NCBI GenBank assembly: GCA_937922175.1
Contig: CAKZUU010000342.1
Location: 1-9,574 of the forward strand
Source: an uncultured Gemmataceae bacterium
GTDB lineage: Bacteria > Planctomycetota > Planctomycetia > Gemmatales > Gemmataceae
Length of the DNA: 9,574 bases
Reading direction: 5' to 3'
This document shows positions 1-7,047 of the stretch, piece by piece; within the stretch, counting starts at the first letter, position 1, and each line of letters starts with the position of its first letter. Made by a program: the position numbers and the translations under genes. The notes under the pieces were generated by a model. That model did not search any database. It was not told the origin of the DNA and saw only the letters and a program-made list of their open reading frames with translations.

Positions 1-46
1 GGTCCCAACGCGGCGAGGCGATGTTTCATCGTATCTCTCGTGTGAA

Positions 47-66
47 CTGCTGGTGCCGACCAGCGG
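47..66. other. GC-rich hairpin upstream of the cytochrome gene
   Basis: Bases 47-54 pair with 59-66 (CTGCTGGT against ACCAGCGG, one T-G wobble), giving an 8-bp stem closed by a GCCG tetraloop. No T-run follows on either strand, so it is not a standard intrinsic terminator. It sits ten bases upstream of the TAGAAT hexamer at 76-81, where a -35 element or an operator would lie. It could be the 3' end of an upstream transcript, a regulatory dyad, or chance. The pairing is seen directly; the role is unknown. Confidence 0.35.
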
Positions 67-75
67 CAACGGTGT

Positions 76-81
76 TAGAAT
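76..81 (+). promoter_or_regulatory. Possible -10 element for the cytochrome/DUF1552 unit
   Basis: TAGAAT matches the TATAAT consensus at five of six bases and lies 73 bases upstream of the chosen ATG at 155. No good -35 hexamer is found 16-18 bases upstream. The resulting leader of about 65 bases carries four CCAAG pentamers. This is a weak call from sequence alone. Confidence 0.25.
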
Positions 82-140
82 AGAGGGGGCCTACCCAAGG
101 TGTGACTTCCAAGCGACCCTCCCAAGTTGGTGGACTTTCC

Positions 141-146
141 AAGAGG
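141..146 (+). promoter_or_regulatory. Ribosome binding site that fixes the cytochrome start
   Basis: AAGAGG lies eight bases before the ATG at 155. It decides for this start over the in-frame GTG at 53, because the sequence translated after 155 begins directly with a signal-peptide-like segment. Confidence 0.6.
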
Positions 147-154
147 TTTGTGAA

Positions 155-2422
155 ATGCGTCAATGGGGCGTCCTGATCGCCCTGCTTGTCGAGGCAGGGG
201 CGTCGCTCGGCTGGGCGGAGCAAGATCCCGTTGCGTCAGCGGCTCGCCCGTTCCTCGAGCAGCACTGCCTCCGATGCCACAACGAGAAGAAAGATTCGGG
301 CGGATTGAACCTGACAGCAAGGCACGATGTAGAGACATGGGAAGCGGTGCTGCGCCGAGTCGAACTCAAGGAGATGCCGCCGAAGAAGCAACCGCAACCG
401 TCCGATGCCCAACGCCGAGAGTTTGTGTCCTCGTTGCGATCGGCTTTGAAAAAACTGCCGTTGCCTGCCGGAAATCCGGGGCGAGTGACGATGCGGCGAC
501 TGAATCGCGTCGAATACAACAACACGATCCGTGACCTGTGCGGCATTTCGTTCACTCCTGCTGATGACTTCCCCTCCGATGATGTGGGACACGGTTTCGA
601 CAACATCGGCGATGTCTTGTCCCTCCCGCCGATCTTGATGGAAAAGTACCTTGCGGCGTCGGAAAAGGTGGTGGATCTGATGTTAAACGGCGAAGCGCCC
701 AAGCCCGTCACTCGGCGCTACGAAGCGAAAGATCTTCAGCCGACGGCAAAGGCGGAGATCAAACAGCGTGGCAATCGGAGCTACCGCCACCTTGAGACCG
801 CTGGGGCAGTTTACATCGACCACAACGTGCCGCAAGATGGGGAGATCGTGATCCGTGCGACGGCTTTCGGCGCTCCGTTCCCCGGGGATCGACGGATTGA
901 GCCGGTGCGGTATGCCTTTGAGATCGACGGGAAAAGGATCACTGAGGCCCGGTTACCGACCAACACCTTTACCGGCATCGAGGCGAAGACGAAGGTCACA
1001 GCGGGCACGCGTCGAATCGCCTTGGTATTTCTCAACCCCTCGCCAGCGGAAGAAAAAAAGGAACGGCGAACGCTGGGCGTCGCAGCGATCGAAGTGGTGA
1101 ACCCGCCCGACCCGAACCGGAGCAAACCCGAATCTTACTCTCGCGTGATGCTTGGAGATCCGAAAGACGCGTCGAGGAATCGAGCGAGAACGATCGTCGC
1201 CAATTTTGCCCGACGGGCTTACCGTCGGCCGATTCGCGAGGACGAGATCAGTCGGCTGATGACAATTTTCGAGGGCGCTCACAGCAATGGCGAGTCGTTC
1301 GACTCGGCCGTGGGATTGTGTCTTCAGGCCGTTTTAGTTTCGCCGTACTTCCTTTTCCGTGTCGAACCGGATCGCTCCCCCGACCGAGCGGATGGCAGCT
1401 ATGCCTTGAACTCTTGGGAGATCGCTTCTCGGTTGTCGTATTTTCTCTGGTCGAGTATGCCCGACGAAGAGTTGTTCCAATTGGCCGAACAAGGCAAACT
1501 CCGCGATCCGGCCATTTTGGAGGAGCAAGCGCGGCGCATGCTGCGTGATCCCAAGGCGTCAGCTTTGGTGCAGAACTTCGGCATGCAGTGGCTGAATCTG
1601 CGAAATCTCGCCATCGTGCAACCGTCGCGCAAAGAGTACCCGATCTGGGACGAAGTCCTGCGTGTTTGGATGCGGATCGAGACCGAGATGTTTTTAGAGA
1701 GCATCATCAAGGAAGATCGGTCGATTCTGGATTTGCTTGATGCGGATTATACGTTCGTGAACGAGCGGTTGGCACGATTGTACGGCATCCCCGATGTTCG
1801 TGGACCGGAGTTTCGCCGGGTCAAGTTAGCGGATCGGAACCGTGGCGGCGTGTTGACCCAAGCAAGTGTCTTGACTGTCACCTCCAATCCGACGCGGACA
1901 TCGCCGGTGAAGCGTGGCAAATGGGTGTTGGAGAATATTTTGGGAGTCCCCCCACCTCCGCCGCCGCCCAACGTTCCCGAATTGAAGGAGGATCGCGAGT
2001 CGGTCAAAAGTGCCAGTTTGCGAGAACGGATGCAGCAACATCGGGCTGATCCGAACTGTGCGACCTGCCATGAACGGATGGACACGATTGGCTTCGGGCT
2101 CGAGAATTTTGACGGGGTCGGAGGCTGGCGTGAAACCGATGGAGAGTTTAAGATTGATGCGTCGGGGACGCTCCCCGATGGGTCGTCGTTCAGGACTCCC
2201 GCGGAACTGAAAGCGATCCTGAAGCGAGACGTGCCCTCCTTCCGAAGATGTCTGATCGAGAAATTATTGACCTACGCCTTGGGCCGGGGGATCGATCGGC
2301 ACGACCGCAACGAAATCGAGCGTATCAGCCAGGTGGTGGCGGCCGATGGCGATCGGTTGAATCGGATCGTCGTGGAGATTGTCAAGAGCGAGGCATTTCT
2401 GCGGCGAATGGTGCAAAAGTAG
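155..2422 (+). CDS. Planctomycete cytochrome, PSCyt1-PSD3-PSD5-PSD4-PSCyt3-PSD2 (DUF1592 type)
   Basis: A 755-residue exported protein with two CxxCH haem-attachment sites. Residues 1-21 resemble a Sec signal peptide ending LGWA, though Glu13 interrupts the hydrophobic core. The domains in order are: PSCyt1 with CLRCH at 38-42 and a likely axial Met74 in an EMPP motif; PSD3/DUF1587 at about 110-175; a beta-rich region at about 200-320 resembling the carbohydrate-binding-like insert of this family; PSD5/DUF1595 at about 343-404; PSD4/DUF1592 at about 415-546, with the hallmark SRLSYFLWSSMPDEEL; PSCyt3/DUF1588 at about 560-660, with seven consecutive prolines at 599-605 and CATCH at 635-639; and PSD2/DUF1585 at about 675-751. 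This is the standard full-length arrangement. The family is abundant in planctomycetes and its biochemical role is unknown; envelope redox work, perhaps on polysaccharides, is only inference. The next gene, 37 bases downstream, encodes the usual DUF1552 partner. An in-frame GTG at 53 would add 34 residues ahead of the signal peptide and was rejected. Confidence 0.93.
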   Translation: MRQWGVLIALLVEAGASLGWAEQDPVASAARPFLEQHCLRCHNEKKDSGGLNLTARHDVETWEAVLRRVELKEMPPKKQPQPSDAQRREFVSSLRSALKKLPLPAGNPGRVTMRRLNRVEYNNTIRDLCGISFTPADDFPSDDVGHGFDNIGDVLSLPPILMEKYLAASEKVVDLMLNGEAPKPVTRRYEAKDLQPTAKAEIKQRGNRSYRHLETAGAVYIDHNVPQDGEIVIRATAFGAPFPGDRRIEPVRYAFEIDGKRITEARLPTNTFTGIEAKTKVTAGTRRIALVFLNPSPAEEKKERRTLGVAAIEVVNPPDPNRSKPESYSRVMLGDPKDASRNRARTIVANFARRAYRRPIREDEISRLMTIFEGAHSNGESFDSAVGLCLQAVLVSPYFLFRVEPDRSPDRADGSYALNSWEIASRLSYFLWSSMPDEELFQLAEQGKLRDPAILEEQARRMLRDPKASALVQNFGMQWLNLRNLAIVQPSRKEYPIWDEVLRVWMRIETEMFLESIIKEDRSILDLLDADYTFVNERLARLYGIPDVRGPEFRRVKLADRNRGGVLTQASVLTVTSNPTRTSPVKRGKWVLENILGVPPPPPPPNVPELKEDRESVKSASLRERMQQHRADPNCATCHERMDTIGFGLENFDGVGGWRETDGEFKIDASGTLPDGSSFRTPAELKAILKRDVPSFRRCLIEKLLTYALGRGIDRHDRNEIERISQVVAADGDRLNRIVVEIVKSEAFLRRMVQK

Positions 2423-2459
2423 CGGCGGGTGGATCCGCCAAAACAGAGAGGTGGAGTTG

Positions 2460-3806
2460 ATGATGATCCAGCCAATGTCTCGTCGCACCGTCCTGAAGGG
2501 CCTGGGCACCATGATGGCTTTGCCGCTCCTGGAAGCGATGCTGCCGAAGCGAGCCAGTGCGGCCCCCGCCATGATGGCACCGAAACGCATGGCATTCTTT
2601 TATGTGCCGAACGGCGCGCACATGGAGGATTGGACACCCGCCCAAACCGGAAAACTGAGCCAACTCCCGAAGATTTTAGAGCCCCTCGCCCCCTACGCGG
2701 ATCGCTTCAGCGTTTTGACGGGTTTGGCGTGCGACAAAGCTCGACCGAACGGCGATGGTCCGGGCGATCATGCTCGGAGTCTGGCGGCCTTCCTCACGGG
2801 ACGGCAAGCTCGGAAGACCGCCGGCAGCGACATCCGGGTCGGCATCTCGGTGGATCAAGTGGCGGCCAAATTCGTCGGATCGCAAACTCGATTTTCCTCC
2901 CTGGAAATCGGCTGCGAAGCCGGGCGACAGGCGGGTAATTGCGACTCCGGATACAGTTGCGCGTACTCGTCGAATATCTCGTGGCGATCCGAGTCCACCC
3001 CCAACGCCAAGGAGGTCAATCCCAAGTTGGTGTTTGAACGGCTGTTTCGGGGCCGCGATCCCAAGGAGAACGCGGAGGCGGCCGCCAAACGCGATCGATA
3101 TCGCAAGAGCATCTTGGATTTCGTTCAGGAAGATGCCCGTCGATTGAAGTCCCAATTAGGGGCGGCCGATGTGCGGAAGCTCGACGAATACATGAACGCC
3201 GTTCGAGACATCGAGTATCGGATCGAACAGTTCAGCAAACCGGTCGATCCCAACGCAGCGCGTGGCATGGAACCTCCCGCCGGAATTCCCAAGGATTACG
3301 GCGAGCACATTCGTATCATGGGAGACCTTCTGGTCCTGGCGTTCCAAGCTGATCTCACTCGCGTCAGCACCTTCGTCTTCGCCGACGAAGGTAGTAATCG
3401 GAGCTATGCCCATATCGGCGTCCCGGAAGGGCATCACGACTTGTCTCACCACGGCGGCGACAAGAAAAAACAAGAAAAGATCCGCCAGATCAACGTCTTC
3501 CATACGACGCAATTGGCGTACATCCTGAGCAAGATGAGGGCAGCTCGGGAAGGCTCGTCCACGCTGCTGGACAATGTGATGATCGTCTACGGTTCGGGTA
3601 TCGGTGACGGCAATCGCCATAACCACGACGATTTGCCGATCCTCCTTATCGGCGGGGGCGGCGGGACGTTAAAATCCGGTCAGCACATCAAATATCCGTT
3701 TAATACGCCCCTGACGAATCTTTATTTGTCGATGCTGGATTTGTTCGGCCTGCCTCATCTACAAAGCTTCGGGGACAGCACCGGACGACTGAATGGCATC
3801 GCATAA
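2460..3806 (+). CDS. DUF1552 (HXXSHH) family protein with Tat signal
   Basis: A 448-residue protein of the DUF1552 family, almost always found beside DUF1592-type cytochromes in planctomycetes. The N-terminus has a twin-arginine motif (SRRTVLK, Arg8-Arg9), a hydrophobic stretch and a probable cleavage site after Ala-Ser-Ala at 32-34, so export in folded form through Tat is likely. Family signatures include PKRMAFFYVPNGAHMEDW near the mature N-terminus, GDHARSLAAFLTG around residue 104, the CDSGYSCAYSSNISW block, LDEYMNAVRDIEYRIEQ, and the HDLSHH motif at 326-331. DUF1552 is related to DUF1501/sulfatase-like folds, but no reaction has been assigned. The start is ATG 2460 or the adjacent ATG 2463, both preceded by AGAGGTGGAG at 2447-2456. 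An ATG at 2379 lies inside the upstream gene and would bury the Tat signal. The gene is probably cotranscribed with the cytochrome gene. Confidence 0.92.
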   Translation: MMIQPMSRRTVLKGLGTMMALPLLEAMLPKRASAAPAMMAPKRMAFFYVPNGAHMEDWTPAQTGKLSQLPKILEPLAPYADRFSVLTGLACDKARPNGDGPGDHARSLAAFLTGRQARKTAGSDIRVGISVDQVAAKFVGSQTRFSSLEIGCEAGRQAGNCDSGYSCAYSSNISWRSESTPNAKEVNPKLVFERLFRGRDPKENAEAAAKRDRYRKSILDFVQEDARRLKSQLGAADVRKLDEYMNAVRDIEYRIEQFSKPVDPNAARGMEPPAGIPKDYGEHIRIMGDLLVLAFQADLTRVSTFVFADEGSNRSYAHIGVPEGHHDLSHHGGDKKKQEKIRQINVFHTTQLAYILSKMRAAREGSSTLLDNVMIVYGSGIGDGNRHNHDDLPILLIGGGGGTLKSGQHIKYPFNTPLTNLYLSMLDLFGLPHLQSFGDSTGRLNGIA

Positions 3807-3824
3807 CGGTTCCGGAGGTTCGAG

Positions 3825-3863
3825 CCGCGTCGATGAGACCGATGCTCGCAGGCGCGGAGTTTT
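3825..3863 (+). terminator. Intrinsic terminator after the DUF1552 gene
   Basis: Bases 3825-3831 (CCGCGTC) pair with 3851-3857 (GGCGCGG), one T-G wobble. After a 2x2 mismatch the stem continues with 3834-3837 against 3845-3848 and closes on a seven-base loop. AGTTTT follows immediately at 3858-3863, the expected T-run for plus-strand transcripts. It lies 19 bases after the DUF1552 stop codon, and its T-run reaches the aroA stop codon at 3862-3864. On the minus strand no T-run follows, so it should work mainly for the cytochrome/DUF1552 unit. Confidence 0.6.
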
Positions 3864-5172
3864 ATCTCTCACGAAGTCTTTCCAGATCGTCCCAAAAGGC
3901 GGGATAGGTTTTCGACACACACCCGGGGTTGGTAATCTCAACGTCAGGCACCCGTAGACCAACCAACGCCAGACTCATCGCCATGCGGTGATCGTCGTAG
4001 GTTTCGATCGAGCCCCCACGCAAGGGGGCCGGGATCAGCGTCAAGCGGTCCGTCGATTCCTCGACGACCACACCGAGTTTGCGGAGCTCCGTGGCCAAGG
4101 CCGTGATTCGATCCGTCTCCTTGTATCGAATATGGGCCACGTTTCGGATGGTCGTTGGTCCATCGGCGAAGCATGCGACAGCGGCCAGCGTCATGACGGT
4201 ATCGCTGATCGCATTCATATCGACGTCGACTCCTCGGAGCGGTCGGCCGTGAACCGTGATTCCCGCGTCGCACTCGTCGACGCGGCAGCCCATCGCCGAG
4301 AGGACATCGATAAACGCAACGTCGCCCTGAAGGGATCGCCGCGACAGTCCGGCCACGGTTACCGATCCGCCAGTGATCGCTGCGGCCGCGAAAAAGTAGC
4401 TCGCCGCACTTGCGTCAGGCTCGATGACGTAACGTGTTGGTGCGCTCGACGACTGCGGGAAGACACGGAACTGAGCCGGAGTCGGCCGATCAATGATGCC
4501 GCCAAACTGCCGCACCATTTCCACCGTCATTTCCACATAGGGTTCCGAAACGAGCGAGCCCTCCAATTCGATGACCACATCGCGTCCCGAGGAGGGAGCA
4601 GCGAGCAAGATCGCGCTGAGAAACTGACTGCTGACATCTCCCCGAATCGTGACGTGTCCGGTGTGCCAACCATTGGCTTCGACGACGACCGGCGGGCAGC
4701 CGTTGTTCGACGCGCTGTCGATGTGAACGCCGAGGGCTTTCAAGGCGTCGACCAGATCTTGAATGGGCCGCTGTCGCATGCGCTTGTTGCCATCTAAACG
4801 ATATCGTCCCTCGCCCAGGGAGACGGCGGCGGTGAGAAAGCGCATCGACGTGCCGGAGTTGGCGACATCGAGATCGGCGACGGTCGCGGGAATGATGCGA
4901 GTCGAGGACGGCCGGCGAACAACAAGTGTGTCATTCCCCTCTTCGTTGACCGTCCATCCCAATCGCCGAAGTGATTCGATCATCACGACGGTGTCTTCGG
5001 AGCGAAGGGCATTTTCGAGTCGGCACGATTCGCCAGGCTTGGTGCGGAGAGCGGCCAGAAGCAGAGCTCGATTGGTAAGGCTCTTCGATCCCGGGACGAC
5101 GATGGAAATTCGAGGCGGTCGATCGAGCGGCCGGATCGTCAGACGGGAGGGAAAACGGCGGTCACTCGGCAT
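3862..5172 (-). CDS. aroA: 3-phosphoshikimate 1-carboxyvinyltransferase (EPSP synthase)
   Basis: Makes 5-enolpyruvylshikimate-3-phosphate from shikimate-3-phosphate and PEP, the sixth step of the shikimate pathway, in the cytoplasm. At 436 residues the length is normal. The expected catalytic and binding residues are visible: PGSKS with Lys30 (E. coli Lys22), NSGT at 105-108, RMRQRP with Arg135 (E. coli Arg124), SSQFLSA at 181-187, Asp324 (Asp313), KETDR with Glu352 (Glu341), DDHRMA with His395 (His385), and SKTYPAF with Lys421 (Lys411). The overall pattern is closer to the E. coli/plant type than to CP4, but Phe112 stands where E. coli has Pro101, next to the glyphosate-contact loop. The ATG lies inside the 3' end of truA (11-base overlap), which suggests translational coupling. 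Its stop codon touches the terminator of the convergent unit. Confidence 0.96.
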   Translation of the reverse strand: MPSDRRFPSRLTIRPLDRPPRISIVVPGSKSLTNRALLLAALRTKPGESCRLENALRSEDTVVMIESLRRLGWTVNEEGNDTLVVRRPSSTRIIPATVADLDVANSGTSMRFLTAAVSLGEGRYRLDGNKRMRQRPIQDLVDALKALGVHIDSASNNGCPPVVVEANGWHTGHVTIRGDVSSQFLSAILLAAPSSGRDVVIELEGSLVSEPYVEMTVEMVRQFGGIIDRPTPAQFRVFPQSSSAPTRYVIEPDASAASYFFAAAAITGGSVTVAGLSRRSLQGDVAFIDVLSAMGCRVDECDAGITVHGRPLRGVDVDMNAISDTVMTLAAVACFADGPTTIRNVAHIRYKETDRITALATELRKLGVVVEESTDRLTLIPAPLRGGSIETYDDHRMAMSLALVGLRVPDVEITNPGCVSKTYPAFWDDLERLRER

Positions 5173-5905
5173 AGGTCACCCGCAGCAGGAAGAGTCCCTC
5201 GGGAGGCGCGGTCGGGCCAGCCAGACGGCGGTCGCCGGCTTGAAGGGCCTCGGCGACATAGGACTCGGGCCAGTATCCGCGGCCCACGTTGACGAGGGTG
5301 CCGACGATGGCCCGCACCATGTTGTACAAGAAACCATCCGCTTCCACGTCCACCCAGACGAATTCGCCGAGGCGGTTGACCGACAGGTGCGTGATGGTGC
5401 GAATGCTGGTCAGACGGTTGGGCCAATCCGTCTCGAAGCTGCGAAAATCGTGACGACCCAGCAAGACCCGACTCGCGCGACGCATCGCCGGCACATCCAG
5501 TTTCCATCGACAATGCCACGCATAGCGCCGCTGGAAAACGTCGCGTACCGGACCATCATGGATCACGTAGCGGTAAAGTTTTCGCAAGGCGTCGCGGTTG
5601 GCGTCAAATGCTTGAGGTACCTCGTCGGCCTGACGAATGACGACGTCGGAGGGCAAATGAGCGTTCACCGCTTTTAACAGGACTTCGACAGGATGCGCAC
5701 TGGTTGTGTAAAAATTCACCACCTGCCCGACGGCGTGCACGCCGGCATCGGTACGGCCGCTAGCATGACAACGGATTTGAGATTCGCCGGTGACGCGAGC
5801 GATGGCCAGTTCCAGTGTTTCCTGAACGGTGCGTTTCCCAGGCTGCGTCTGCCAGCCGAAAAAGTCGGTCCCATCGTAGGCAAGGACGAAGCGAATATTC
5901 CGCAT
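5162..5905 (-). CDS. truA: tRNA pseudouridine(38-40) synthase TruA
   Basis: Converts uridines 38-40 in the tRNA anticodon arm to pseudouridine; no cofactor is needed. The 247-residue protein is slightly shorter than E. coli TruA (270) but complete. It opens with the family motif AYDGTDFFGWQTQP, has the catalytic Asp53 in GRTDAGVHA, then LRKLYRYVI, GRHDFRSFET and FLYNMVRAIVGTLVNVGRG, and ends with APPEGLFLLRVTY. It begins 54 bases after asd and overlaps aroA by 11 bases, so all three are probably one transcript. The Shine-Dalgarno sequence is weak (TGGGG six to ten bases before ATG). Linkage of truA to asd or an asd paralogue also occurs in gammaproteobacteria (the usg-truA region of E. coli), so the neighbourhood is not unusual. 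Confidence 0.96.
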   Translation of the reverse strand: MRNIRFVLAYDGTDFFGWQTQPGKRTVQETLELAIARVTGESQIRCHASGRTDAGVHAVGQVVNFYTTSAHPVEVLLKAVNAHLPSDVVIRQADEVPQAFDANRDALRKLYRYVIHDGPVRDVFQRRYAWHCRWKLDVPAMRRASRVLLGRHDFRSFETDWPNRLTSIRTITHLSVNRLGEFVWVDVEADGFLYNMVRAIVGTLVNVGRGYWPESYVAEALQAGDRRLAGPTAPPEGLFLLRVTYAE

Positions 5906-5959
5906 GCCGTGCCCCAGGCCAAAACCGCCGGATCGGCGTTGCCGCGTGAAGCGTTCCGA

Positions 5960-6964
5960 TCACGCTCGTTCCAAGAGTCGCTCCGCGATTTGGACGGCAT
6001 TGCTGGCGGCACCTTTCCGCAGGTTGTCTGCGACAAGCCAAAGATTCAATCCGTGAGCCACGCTCTCATCCCGTCGGATTCGCCCGACAAACACCTCGTC
6101 ACGCCCCTCCGCATGGATCGGTTGAGGCACTTCGCCTTTCCTTTCGTCCATCAGCACAATTCCCGGGGCCTGCGCCAATACATCTCGCGCTTGTTCCACG
6201 CTGATCGGACGAGCGAATTCGACGTTAACGGCCTCGCTGTGGCTGACACGCACTGGCACGCGGACACAGGTGACCGTCACCGCCAGTTCCGGCATCGCCA
6301 GGATTTTCCGCGTCTCGTTGATGACCTTGTTTTCTTCTTCTGTGTAACCGTTCGGGTCCAAGGTCCAGTCGAGAGTAATGACGTTGCCGACCAGTTGGCC
6401 TCGATGAGCTTGTGGCGGCGGGACCGGTCGGCCCGAGGCGTAGGCCAATAATTGGTTCTGGAAGTCGAGTAACCCTTTCGCCCCCTTTCCCGACGAGGAC
6501 TGGTAAGTGGCGACCACCACTCGCTTCAGGCCGGCGAGCTCGTGCAGCGGCTTCAGGACGACAGTCAGGGGAATGGCGACGCAATTGGGGTTCGCCACGA
6601 TCCGCTTCGGGATGGAGCGCAAAGCGTCCGCATTGACCTCGGGGACGACGAGCGGCACTTCGGGATCCATCCGCCAGGCCGACGAATTATCCACCACGGT
6701 CGCCCCGGCTCGGGCTGCCAGCGGGCTGAATTCACGGCTCACAGAAGACGGAGTGCTTGAAAGCACGATGTCAACACCGTCAAATGCTTCGGCCCGAATG
6801 GGTTGGACGCGATGTTTCTCGCCCCGGAACGACACTTCCTTTCCCGCCGAACGGTCGGAGGCGAGGAATTTGATCGAATCGACCGGAAAATTCCGTTCCG
6901 AGAGGAGTTGGCGGATCAAATCCCCGACGGCGCCAGTGGCACCCACAATCGCCACGTGAGGCAT
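5960..6964 (-). CDS. asd: Aspartate-semialdehyde dehydrogenase
   Basis: NADPH-dependent reduction of aspartyl-4-phosphate to aspartate-4-semialdehyde, the branch point to lysine/diaminopimelate, threonine and methionine. From the ATG at 6964 the protein has 334 residues, normal for the family. Seen are the nucleotide-binding GATGAVG at 8-14, the catalytic Cys128 in NPNC, the substrate region EENKV with Lys213, and CVRVPVRVSHSEAV with Arg235 and the catalytic His242. The glycine-rich segment after TYQ reads SSSGKGAKG, where SGAG is commoner. The start at 6964 has AGAGGA ten bases upstream and begins at the Rossmann beta strand (MPHVAIVGATG); an in-frame GTG at 7015 would add 17 residues without family similarity. 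It is the first gene of the asd-truA-aroA cluster and lies 82 bases downstream of the kinase fusion gene. Confidence 0.96.
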   Translation of the reverse strand: MPHVAIVGATGAVGDLIRQLLSERNFPVDSIKFLASDRSAGKEVSFRGEKHRVQPIRAEAFDGVDIVLSSTPSSVSREFSPLAARAGATVVDNSSAWRMDPEVPLVVPEVNADALRSIPKRIVANPNCVAIPLTVVLKPLHELAGLKRVVVATYQSSSGKGAKGLLDFQNQLLAYASGRPVPPPQAHRGQLVGNVITLDWTLDPNGYTEEENKVINETRKILAMPELAVTVTCVRVPVRVSHSEAVNVEFARPISVEQARDVLAQAPGIVLMDERKGEVPQPIHAEGRDEVFVGRIRRDESVAHGLNLWLVADNLRKGAASNAVQIAERLLERA

Positions 6965-6998
6965 GAAAGTGATTTCCTCTGGATGTCTCTCACCGTCA

Positions 6999-7026
6999 AC
7001 TCTACCGATTGTCACGTCGCGATCAA
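6999..7026 (-). promoter_or_regulatory. Possible weak promoter for asd-truA-aroA
   Basis: Read on the minus strand, TTGATC (7026-7021) and TAGAGT (7004-6999) are 16 bases apart; each matches its sigma-70 hexamer at four of six bases. Transcription would start near 6992 and give a leader of about 28 bases containing the AGAGGA ribosome binding site. Matches this weak arise by chance, so readthrough from the kinase gene is equally possible. Confidence 0.22.
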
Positions 7027-7047
7027 GGCATGGTCAGACAATGCCTT
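7025..7047 (-). other. Hairpin at the end of the kinase fusion gene
   Basis: AAGGCAT (7025-7031) and ATGCCTT (7041-7047) form a perfect 7-bp inverted repeat around a nine-base loop. On the minus strand it starts at the last base of the kinase stop codon. No T-run follows, so it may be a weak terminator, a 3'-end stabilising structure, or an operator overlapping the possible asd -35 element. Confidence 0.35.

Noticed and set aside
53..154. In-frame GTG extension of the cytochrome gene
   Set aside because: It would put 34 non-family residues in front of the signal peptide, and the ATG at 155 has a proper AAGAGG site.
2429..3155. Alternative plus- and minus-strand frames over the DUF1552 gene
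   Set aside because: The DUF1552 frame carries the Tat signal and all family motifs; the others look like GC-driven shadows.
3463..3479. A-rich stretch in the DUF1552 gene as a slippage site
   Set aside because: The phase is AAG AAA AAA CAA, not a canonical slippery heptamer, and the frame continues with family motifs on both sides.
3988..6451. Three long plus-strand open frames (about 269, 304 and 252 codons) opposite aroA, truA and asd
   Set aside because: They lie antisense to well-supported genes, show Arg/His/Asp-rich composition typical of shadow frames, and have no recognisable motif.
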